Positions 40,371 to 47,096 of a stretch of 64,000 nt of DNA are shown in pieces. Source of the stretch: Chloroflexota bacterium (GTDB lineage: Bacteria > Chloroflexota > Dehalococcoidia > Bin125). A program made the position numbers and the translations under genes. The notes below the pieces were generated by a model. The model saw nothing but the letters and a program-made list of their open reading frames with translations. It made no database searches and was not told the DNA's origin. Positions within the stretch are counted from its first letter, which is position 1; every line of letters begins with the position of its first letter. The stretch is from contig JAPPFB010000011.1 of assembly GCA_028875225.1 (NCBI GenBank), forward strand, positions 124,001 to 188,000, read 5' to 3'.

Positions 40371-41464
40371 CCAGACAACTCTCGACGCGTCCAGGCCTGG
40401 TCGATCCCGGCCAACATCCCCCCGGCGACCAGTGAGTGGCCGCCCATCAGCACTCGATGCGGCGCCAGGTCGTGGACCAGATCCCGGAGCGCGCTGTCGG
40501 CAATCTCGTCCCAGCGGCTCAGATCCGACCAGAATCGATCGCTGCGAGTCGGATTCCAGCCGAGGTGAGAGAAGAACGGCCTCGTGTCCCAGAGCATTGC
40601 ATCGCACAGGCTGCTCAGACGCAATACGAACTGGTCCAATCCGCCAAACTCGTACAGCGATGCCATGAGCGACCGCGCCGGCGCTCCCCGAGTTCTCAGG
40701 CCGCGTTCCTCCGCCAACACGCGCACGCGGCACGACGTATCTCGGTCGACCACCGACCAGTCCGACCCGCTCACGCGGCCGCTGATCATCAGTTCGTCCT
40801 CGTGCCTGGTCACCGTCTCGAACGCCTCGGCCACGCGGTCAATGGCAGGAGCGAGCGCATCCCGCCATTGGGCGATGACAGTACCGAGCTCCGTTCCAAT
40901 CTGCAGCGACTCCACTTCGGCGCAAGCTGCGAGGACGGCCAGATCGGCCGGGGTGTCCAGGTCCAACAGCGAGCGTGCGGAGCGCTCAAACTGGACGACA
41001 TCCACCGTGCGATCGTCGCGCAGCCGCCGGGCGAATCGGTTGTCGACTTCTTCACCCACCGCGACCGACAACGCCCGAGCGGACGGCACGCCTACCCAGT
41101 CGCAGGAAAACACCCGGTTCGCAACCGCGCGCCCACTCTGCATGGTCGCCAGGACCTGCGACCAGTCTTGACTCGTCATCGCGGGCATCCCGCTGCCGGC
41201 GTAGCAAACAGGCGTGTCCAAACCCAACGCGGCTTCCGCAACGACGTTCCCGACGACCTCGCTCGGCGATGTCCATTCGACAGGCAAACCGTCCACGTCA
41301 ACGGTTGCAAACAGTCGGATTTGACTGAATCCGGCCTCGCGAGCCCTCGCTGCCGTGTCGCGAACGACTGCAAGTCTCGCGGCGTCAACCATCCGGACCG
41401 CGTCGGAATCGTCGCCGAATGGTCGGAAGCAGAGCCAGAATTCCGCTGCCTGACTCGAAGCCAT
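40367..41464 (-). CDS. Nucleotidyltransferase-like protein, unknown substrate
   Basis: The ATG at 41464, one base after the comF stop, gives 365 residues. Residues ~35-170 resemble the MobA/CofC-type nucleotidyltransferase fold: a variable AGSGMPAM segment in place of the metal/sugar loop, NRVFSCDWVG, DNRFARRL and the fold's LDLDTPADLAVL block. The C-terminal part (about 225-350) has ISGRVSGSDW, VRVLAEERGLR and VLMGGHSLVAGG, which I remember from uncharacterised Chloroflexota proteins with the same layout. No N-terminal GGxSxRMG-like triphosphate loop is evident, so catalysis is doubtful. Function unknown. Confidence 0.6.
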   Translation of the reverse strand: MASSQAAEFWLCFRPFGDDSDAVRMVDAARLAVVRDTAARAREAGFSQIRLFATVDVDGLPVEWTSPSEVVGNVVAEAALGLDTPVCYAGSGMPAMTSQDWSQVLATMQSGRAVANRVFSCDWVGVPSARALSVAVGEEVDNRFARRLRDDRTVDVVQFERSARSLLDLDTPADLAVLAACAEVESLQIGTELGTVIAQWRDALAPAIDRVAEAFETVTRHEDELMISGRVSGSDWSVVDRDTSCRVRVLAEERGLRTRGAPARSLMASLYEFGGLDQFVLRLSSLCDAMLWDTRPFFSHLGWNPTRSDRFWSDLSRWDEIADSALRDLVHDLAPHRVLMGGHSLVAGGMLAGIDQAWTRRELSG

Positions 41465-41465
41465 G

Positions 41466-42179
41466 TCAGTCCGCTCGCGCGACCGTCCAGGCGTCGACGG
41501 CGGTCGCCCCGGCCGACCGCAGTGTCCGCGCCGCCTCGGACAACGTTGCCATCGTGGTCGAGACGTCGTCCACCAGCAGCACTCCGCGGCCCTCGACCCG
41601 ACGTGGATCTGCAGCGAATGCCCCGGCCACGATGCGTCCGCGGTCCACCCTCGACCGTGCCTGCGCCTGTCGTGGACCCCACCAACCTCGACGACGCAGG
41701 GCCCGCGCATCGAGGGCGAGTCCGGTACGGTTCGCGACCGCGACTGCCAGGTGCTCGGCCTGGTTGCCACCGCGCCGACGCTTGCGCAGCAGCGGAATCG
41801 GAATCGGGACGATTAAGTCAACGTCCCTTGCCGGACGAATGTCGCCTGCGATGTCAATCAGTAACCGCGCCAGCCCCGTCACGCTCCGGTGCTTCAGAGC
41901 GAGCACTGCTGCCCGCGCCGGTCCGTCGTAGACGAAACCCGAGCGCAGCTCGCGGACCGCCAATGGCTTCGACAGACAATCCAGGCAGACCGGCTCCTGC
42001 GATCGCAACCAACAGTGTCGGCAGCGCTTGCCCGTGGCCGGCTGCATCAACTCGCGGCAGGCGCGACAGAGCAGATCACCGGCCGTGCCGCACGAGGCGC
42101 AATGCGGGGGCAGCGCCACTTCAACAATCGCCTCCAGGGCGGCAAGTGCAGCGCCGACCGGCCGATAGACTGAGGTCAT
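41466..42179 (-). CDS. comF: ComF-family phosphoribosyltransferase-like protein
   Basis: The 237-residue frame from ATG 42179 has eight Cys in four CxxC pairs (27/30, 38/41, 53/56, 65/68), a zinc-ribbon region, followed by a PRTase domain with IVPIPIPLLRKRRRGGNQAEHLA and the PRPP motif VLLVDDVSTT. ComF proteins help DNA uptake or processing in competent bacteria; many non-competent species also have one. An internal GTG at 42119 with GGAGG 11 nt upstream would start the protein seven residues before the first Cys and is a serious alternative. Confidence 0.85.
   Translation of the reverse strand: MTSVYRPVGAALAALEAIVEVALPPHCASCGTAGDLLCRACRELMQPATGKRCRHCWLRSQEPVCLDCLSKPLAVRELRSGFVYDGPARAAVLALKHRSVTGLARLLIDIAGDIRPARDVDLIVPIPIPLLRKRRRGGNQAEHLAVAVANRTGLALDARALRRRGWWGPRQAQARSRVDRGRIVAGAFAADPRRVEGRGVLLVDDVSTTMATLSEAARTLRSAGATAVDAWTVARAD
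42166..42171 (+). promoter_or_regulatory. Candidate leaderless -10 box (TAGACT), moaD-moaE fusion
   Basis: TAGACT is followed by 6 nt and then the ATG at 42178. It overlaps the 5' end of comF on the other strand if comF starts at 42179. Confidence 0.45.
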
Positions 42180-42879
42180 GCGCCTCACCGTACAACTCTT
42201 TGCCAACCTCGCCGAGACATGCGGGGCCCGTCAGATTGAGTTGTGCGACCTCCCGCAGCCGCTCACGGCGGGACGGGTTATGGACGCGTTTGTCGACCGC
42301 TTTCCCCAGCTCGACGGCATGCGCGACTCGATCATGTTCGCCGTCAACGCCGAATATGTGCCGGCCGATCACCCGGTCTCCGCCTGCGACGAAGTGGCTC
42401 TGATCCCTCCGGTCAGCGGCGGCTCGGACGACGTGTTCTTCAAGATCACTGGCGACGTGCTGGACCCGACCGAGCTGCACAACCTGGTCCTGTCCCCGCA
42501 AGCAGGCGCGGTCTCTCTGTTCGTCGGGGTCGTCCGCGACAACAACCTCGGCCGCGACGTCGACTACCTCGAGTACGACGCCTATCCGGCAATGGCAACC
42601 AACGTGATGCGCCAGATCGCCTCGGAAATCCGTGAACGCTGGGACGTGCTCGACATTGCCATGCACCACCGCGTCGGACGACTGGAAATCGGAGAGGCGT
42701 CGGTCGCCGTGGCCGTCGCTTCTGCCCATCGGGGCGAGGGGATCGAGGCCTGCCACTACGGCATCGACCGGCTCAAGGCGATCGTCCCAATCTGGAAAAA
42801 GGAAGTCTGGGCCGACGGCGAAGAGTGGATCGAAGGCTCACTCACCCCCGCCGCTGAGATCGACGCCTCGGCTGATTGA
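42178..42879 (+). CDS. moaX: MoaD-MoaE fusion (molybdopterin synthase, MoaX type)
   Basis: Makes molybdopterin by sulphur transfer to precursor Z. Residues 1-82 are MoaD (MRLTVQLFANLAE, ending PPVSGG with Gly81-Gly82) and residues ~85-220 are MoaE (FFKITGDVLDPTELHNLV, GVVRDNN, HRVGRLEIGE, and the active-site PIWKKEVWADGEEWIEG). MoaD works through a free C-terminal Gly-Gly thiocarboxylate; here it is buried in the fusion. In M. tuberculosis MoaX, cleavage after the same Gly-Gly has been reported. No other cofactor gene is in the window. Confidence 0.92.
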   Translation: MRLTVQLFANLAETCGARQIELCDLPQPLTAGRVMDAFVDRFPQLDGMRDSIMFAVNAEYVPADHPVSACDEVALIPPVSGGSDDVFFKITGDVLDPTELHNLVLSPQAGAVSLFVGVVRDNNLGRDVDYLEYDAYPAMATNVMRQIASEIRERWDVLDIAMHHRVGRLEIGEASVAVAVASAHRGEGIEACHYGIDRLKAIVPIWKKEVWADGEEWIEGSLTPAAEIDASAD

Positions 42880-44239
42880 CGACCATCGCCGGCTGATCCG
42901 TTCGGTAGTCCTTCGCCTTGACGTAGAGCACCGTCCCGCGTTGGCTATCCATGAGTCGGGACGCGAGCCGCGGATCGAGGCTTTCAGGCGCCACGTTGGT
43001 CGTAATCAGGGTGGGGGCGCGTCGCAGATAACGCGACGCGCAGAGCTGGTACAACTTCTCATTCGCCCACTCGGTTGCCTGGTGTGCGCCGAGATCGTCC
43101 AGGACCAGGATGTCCACTTGCTTCAGCCATTCGAACGTCGCCTCGAAGGACGCTTCGCCGTCGTCCCGGTACGAGGCGCGCAGCGCGTCCAGCAACTCGG
43201 GCACGACCGCGAAACACACGCTGTCGCCAACGGCTAGCCGATCGTTGGCGGCCGCGGCCGCGAGGTGTGTCTTGCCGACGCCTGTGCCGCCAATCAGCGT
43301 GAGCCAACCGGCCGGTCGCTCCGTCCATTCAATCATTGCAAGCTTGGCCCGCGGCAGGTTCTCCGCATCGCCATGACCGCCCAACCCTTGCTCGCGGAAG
43401 CTGTCGAAGGTGTACTGCGACAACACCTCCTCGGTCATGCCGCCAAACTCGCGGTATCGGGCGCCGCGAGCCGTGGCTCCTAGCTCCAGTCGGACCACGT
43501 CCAGCGTCAGGAACGACTGCAGGCCAATCGCCGAGAGGTCCGCCGTTTCCGCCACCAGCACCGTCCGCCGCCCACTGTTGCGCCGATGGTTGAGCAGCTG
43601 GAACAGTTTCTCGCGCGCCCAATCGGTCGGCGAGATGCAATCGAGGTCGTCGAGGATCAGGAAGGGAGCGTCGCGCACGTGCTCAAAGAGCAGCGCGTAT
43701 GAAAAGTCGCCGCCCGTGGGCGCATTCATCGCCGAACGCAGCCGGTCGAGCAGGTCCGCGGCTACGAAATAGAGCGCGGCGCGCCCATCGGCGATCCGGC
43801 GGTTCGCCATCTCCGCCGACAGCCGAGTTCGCCCCGAGCCCGCGACGCCGGTCAACAGCAGCCACCCCGGTTCGTCATCGGTTGCGTCCGCGAAGGAGCA
43901 GGCCGTGACCGACGGGTCGCATTTCGACTCTTCAGCCGACAGCCGGGACTCGGACAGTGGTCCAAGATTGCTCAGACGCTGCAGTCGCGCGGCCGTGAGC
44001 GCTTCCTGCTCTGCCCGACGGCACTCGCAGGGTTGCACCCGTCCGAAGTCGGGGTCGCCGATCGGCCGGGAGACGCGGACGTATCCAGCGCCGCCACAGG
44101 TCTCACATTCCGGCAGACCATCCTCGGACCACAGCGATTCGTCACGCGTGAGCTCGCCGTCGTCACTCCCGGAAGAGGTGTCGGTAGCGCGACCATTCCA
44201 GCCCGCCAGCAGCGGGCCGAGTCGTTGCATCTCCGCCAT
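42842..44239 (-). CDS. DnaC/DnaI-like ATPase with two AAA+ modules
   Basis: The ATG at 44239 has GGAGG six bases upstream and gives 465 residues. A four-Cys zinc motif (Cys45, Cys48, Cys71, Cys73) is followed by two related ATPase modules. Module 1 has GVAGSGRT (131-138, Lys replaced by Arg) and Walker B LILDDLD; module 2 has GGTGVGKT (317-324) and LVLDDLG. Both carry a W-A-(R/N)-E-K-L-(F/Y)-Q-L segment after Walker B, so they arose by duplication. Next to dnaB and a DnaD-like gene, it probably loads the helicase. It overlaps the DnaD-like gene by 77 bp and, tail to tail, moaX by 38 bp. Confidence 0.85.
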   Translation of the reverse strand: MAEMQRLGPLLAGWNGRATDTSSGSDDGELTRDESLWSEDGLPECETCGGAGYVRVSRPIGDPDFGRVQPCECRRAEQEALTAARLQRLSNLGPLSESRLSAEESKCDPSVTACSFADATDDEPGWLLLTGVAGSGRTRLSAEMANRRIADGRAALYFVAADLLDRLRSAMNAPTGGDFSYALLFEHVRDAPFLILDDLDCISPTDWAREKLFQLLNHRRNSGRRTVLVAETADLSAIGLQSFLTLDVVRLELGATARGARYREFGGMTEEVLSQYTFDSFREQGLGGHGDAENLPRAKLAMIEWTERPAGWLTLIGGTGVGKTHLAAAAANDRLAVGDSVCFAVVPELLDALRASYRDDGEASFEATFEWLKQVDILVLDDLGAHQATEWANEKLYQLCASRYLRRAPTLITTNVAPESLDPRLASRLMDSQRGTVLYVKAKDYRTDQPAMVVNQPRRRSQRRG

Positions 44240-44852
44240 CGCGTCCCTCCGTCTCCCATCGTTCCAGAATTGCCTGCACGTAGCGCCAGCTACGCGCTCC
44301 ATTGGCCGCCGCTTCGGCGAACGCATCATGCAGCCAGTCGGAGCCGTAGCGCGATTCAGCCGACTTCAGCTCCTCGCTAAGAATCGGCGGCATGGGCGTG
44401 CCAAATGCACTCTGCCAGATCTCGGGCGCCGAACTGTAGACCGACTCGCGTCCGTACATCTGCACCGATCCCGGTGGCATGGATGACGCTTCCAATGCTC
44501 GCCGGCCGTCCGCGTCATTGAGCGCCAGCCAATCCACCCAGCTGCCGTCATCCACCGAGCGCCCCGCCAACAGCGTGCCGCGCTCAACCGCCGCGTGCAG
44601 GCCGTCAGCGAACGCGCCATCCACGTCGCGCGGAGGACACATGCCGGCGAGCGCGTCGATCAGCGGCCGCTGCTCGCGAAGATCGTCGCAGCGAATACGT
44701 CGGGGAAATCGCCGCACTCGAGCCAAGGCCTCAATGGCATACAGCGTCACGATCAGCTCCGCCGGATCGCTGATCGCCGGGGCCAGGTCGCGCAGCAACG
44801 CTTGCGGCAGCGGCGTCACCGGAGCCCCCGAGGGAAAGCCGTCGAACGTCAT
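44163..44852 (-). CDS. DnaD-domain replication protein
   Basis: The 229-residue protein has an N-terminal part that could be a winged helix (about 15-110) and a C-terminal DnaD domain (about 145-205: IWQSAFGTPMPPILSEEL, then DAFAEAAANGARSWRYVQAILERWE). DnaD proteins remodel origin DNA and help load DnaB. Its ATG overlaps the dnaB stop (ATGA), so helicase, DnaD and loader are made together. Confidence 0.85.
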   Translation of the reverse strand: MTFDGFPSGAPVTPLPQALLRDLAPAISDPAELIVTLYAIEALARVRRFPRRIRCDDLREQRPLIDALAGMCPPRDVDGAFADGLHAAVERGTLLAGRSVDDGSWVDWLALNDADGRRALEASSMPPGSVQMYGRESVYSSAPEIWQSAFGTPMPPILSEELKSAESRYGSDWLHDAFAEAAANGARSWRYVQAILERWETEGRDGGDATTRPAAGGLEWSRYRHLFRE

Positions 44853-46339
44853 CCGAACTCATCCATCCCGGGTTCAGGCTGCGCATAGAAGTCCTCGAAC
44901 TTGGCCACGGCCGGAACGAATCGAACGTCCACCTTTCCGACGGCGCCATGGCGATGTTTGGCGACCAGCAGCTGCGCCACCTCATTGCGGTCTTGACGCA
45001 CAGAGTCGGCGACCAGATCGTCCTGATACTCGTCGCGGTCGTACATGTCCTCGCGGTAGATGAACACCACCACATCGGCATCCTGTTCGATGGAGCCGCT
45101 CTCCCGCAAGTCGGACAGCTGAGGCACGGGCGGGTGCCGCCGCTCGACCGCGCGTGACAGCTGTGACAGCGCCAGGATCGGAATCTGCAGCTCTCGTGCA
45201 ATCTCTTTCAGCGTGCGCGAGATCAATGAGATCTCACTGACCCGATTCGTGTCCGCCGGCGCCCGCGAGAAGCCGTGCACGAGTTGGATGTGGTCGACGA
45301 TGATCAGGCCCAGGCCGCGCCGGTTACTGCCGCGCCGCTGCGCCTGCTCCTGCAGTCGTGTGTGGAGATTGCGCGACTTGGCCCGAATCTCGGCCAGCGT
45401 CTGTCCTGCCGTGTCGTCGATATGAATTTCGGCTCGGCTCAGCAACCCAATCGCGCGAGAGATCCGTCCTTCCTGCTCATCGGTGTGTCGACCGACTCGC
45501 AGCCTGGCGCTCTCCACGTGAGATTCCGCCGAGACCAGTCTCGCCGCCACCTGCTCCGCCGACATCTCCAGCGAAAAGATGGCGACCGGCAGCTCCTGTC
45601 CAATCGCCGCGTTGCGCGCGATCGTCAATGCCAGCGCCGATTTTCCGACCGACGGCCGCGCTGCGAGCACGACCAGATCGGAGGCGTGCATACCTCCGTT
45701 GAGCAGCTCGTCCAGGTCGCCAAAGCCCATACGCGTCGGACCACCGGAGTCGGCGTCCTCTTCTCCACCATCCCCGAGCACATCACCGAGCAGATCCTGC
45801 AACAGGCGGAAGTCCTGTCGCCGATCTGCTCCACGGACGCCGTAGAGCAACTCCACTGCCTGCGTCAGTGACTCGCCAACGTTGGGATCGGCGCGGTAAG
45901 CGAGTTCTCCAATCTCCCCGGCGGCGCGGATCATGTCGCGATACGTCGACGCGCGTTGCACCAACCGGGCATAGTGCTCCGCGCCGACTGTTGCGGGGAG
46001 TTCGTAGACCAACTGGTTCAGGTAGGCCTGACCGCCCGCCTCCTGCAGACGGTCTTGCGTGGAGAGTTCGGCCGCCACGGTGATCTGGTCGATTGCTTCG
46101 TATCGATCAAAGACGGCCAACACAGCAGCGAAGATCGCTTTGTGCCGCGGGTCCATGAAATCGCCGGGTTCGAGTATCCCGGCGAGGCGTTCGTAGACGC
46201 CCTGCTCCGCCAGGATCGCGCCCAGTACCGACTCTTCCGCGGCCTGGTCCTGGGGCACGCCGCGCGGCACCGACCGCGAACGACCGTTCTGGCCGTACTC
46301 GTCGGCCAACTCTTCGTAAGTGGGATCGCTAGAGACCAT
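44849..46339 (-). CDS. dnaB: Replicative DNA helicase DnaB
   Basis: The 496-residue protein has the N-terminal helical domain (VPQDQAAEESVLGAIL near 28-42) and the RecA-like motor: Walker A ARPSVGKSA (227-235), IFSLEMSAEQVAARL, LIIVDHIQLV as Walker B, and LSQLSRAVERR followed by LSDLRESGSIEQDADVV. An intein is not present. It is followed by the DnaD-like gene with a 4-bp overlap and preceded by rplI. Confidence 0.97.
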   Translation of the reverse strand: MVSSDPTYEELADEYGQNGRSRSVPRGVPQDQAAEESVLGAILAEQGVYERLAGILEPGDFMDPRHKAIFAAVLAVFDRYEAIDQITVAAELSTQDRLQEAGGQAYLNQLVYELPATVGAEHYARLVQRASTYRDMIRAAGEIGELAYRADPNVGESLTQAVELLYGVRGADRRQDFRLLQDLLGDVLGDGGEEDADSGGPTRMGFGDLDELLNGGMHASDLVVLAARPSVGKSALALTIARNAAIGQELPVAIFSLEMSAEQVAARLVSAESHVESARLRVGRHTDEQEGRISRAIGLLSRAEIHIDDTAGQTLAEIRAKSRNLHTRLQEQAQRRGSNRRGLGLIIVDHIQLVHGFSRAPADTNRVSEISLISRTLKEIARELQIPILALSQLSRAVERRHPPVPQLSDLRESGSIEQDADVVVFIYREDMYDRDEYQDDLVADSVRQDRNEVAQLLVAKHRHGAVGKVDVRFVPAVAKFEDFYAQPEPGMDEFG

Positions 46340-46387
46340 GGCCGCTCCCCTCGGGGAGCGCGACCAGGGTGGATGGTGCGAGTCTGG

Positions 46388-46972
46388 CTAGACCTCGACC
46401 GGTTCCACTTCTTCGGCGGCTGGCGACTCGGTTTCCGCTTCTGTGGCTTCTGCCGCCTCGGCTTCGTCGACTTCGGCGACGATCTCGTCGAAGCTCAGAT
46501 CGGCGCTGTCGGCGTCCGGTTCGACGATCACCGTCACCTGGGCCGAGACGTTGCGGGTCAGCCGGACCCGGACTTCCTCCGTGCCCAACGAGCGCAGCGA
46601 TTGCGGCAGCAGCACCTGTCGATGCTCGATCACGGCGTCGGGCACGGCCTCCGAGGCGATCTCGGTCAGCCGCTCGGCGATGTCCCGAGCGGTGATCGAG
46701 CCGAACAGCCGGCCCTGTTCGCCGACCCGGGCCTGGAACGTCATCTCCGCGCCCGCGATCGCTGTCGCGACCGGCGTCGCCTCGCCGTCCAGCTTCTCCT
46801 GGCGGATCGCATCGGCCTGGGCCAGACGCTCCGCCCGGACGAGATTGTTGCGCGTCGTTGGTCCGGCCAGACCACGCGGCAGCAGATAGTTGCGCGCGAA
46901 TCCGTTCTTGACTTCCTTGATTTCTCCGACCAGCGCGGTCCCCTCGACCTCTTCGAAGAACACGACCTTCAT
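46388..46972 (-). CDS. rplI: 50S ribosomal protein L9 with acidic tail
   Basis: Residues 1-148 are a normal L9 (VVFFEEVEGTALVGEIKEVKNGFARNYLLPRGLA, then the C-terminal domain with RLFGSITARDIAERL). About 45 further residues are rich in Glu, Ala and Asp and acidic. The rplI-dnaB pair is widespread. A strong promoter with an SOS-like palindrome lies 85-120 bp upstream. Confidence 0.96.
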   Translation of the reverse strand: MKVVFFEEVEGTALVGEIKEVKNGFARNYLLPRGLAGPTTRNNLVRAERLAQADAIRQEKLDGEATPVATAIAGAEMTFQARVGEQGRLFGSITARDIAERLTEIASEAVPDAVIEHRQVLLPQSLRSLGTEEVRVRLTRNVSAQVTVIVEPDADSADLSFDEIVAEVDEAEAAEATEAETESPAAEEVEPVEV

Positions 46973-47055
46973 CAGATAGCTCCGCTCGATCCGTCAGACA
47001 GACCTGATCACCATACCGACCCATGGGAATCGACCCAACACACCTCGCTACACAC

Positions 47056-47067
47056 GAACGTGCGTTC
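47056..47067. promoter_or_regulatory. GAAC-N4-GTTC palindrome, candidate LexA (SOS) box
   Basis: GAACGTGCGTTC matches the Gram-positive-type LexA core GAACNNNNGTTC; on the plus strand CGAACGTGCGTTCA differs from the B. subtilis consensus CGAACRNRYGTTYC only at the last base. It directly abuts the -10 box of the rplI-dnaB promoter and covers the expected transcription start, where a repressor would block transcription. Confidence 0.5.
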
Positions 47068-47096
47068 ACTATAGAAAACCTGTCCGCCATTTACAA
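47068..47096 (-). promoter_or_regulatory. Sigma70-type promoter of rplI-dnaB operon
   Basis: On the minus strand TTGTAA (47096-47091) and TATAGT (47073-47068) are separated by 17 bp, the best spaced and best matching pair in the window. TTGTAA overlaps the dnaE stop codon. Transcription would start near 47062, leaving a leader of about 90 nt before rplI. Confidence 0.65.

Noticed and set aside
40436-42403. 655-codon open frame on the plus strand opposite comF and its neighbour
   Set aside because: It runs antisense through comF and into moaX in another frame; composition is Arg/Ser/Pro-rich without domains.
42842-44239. IstB-type transposition helper ATPase
   Set aside because: Module 2 resembles IstB as well as DnaC, but there is no istA nearby, the gene carries a zinc motif and it is coupled to dnaB and a DnaD-like gene.
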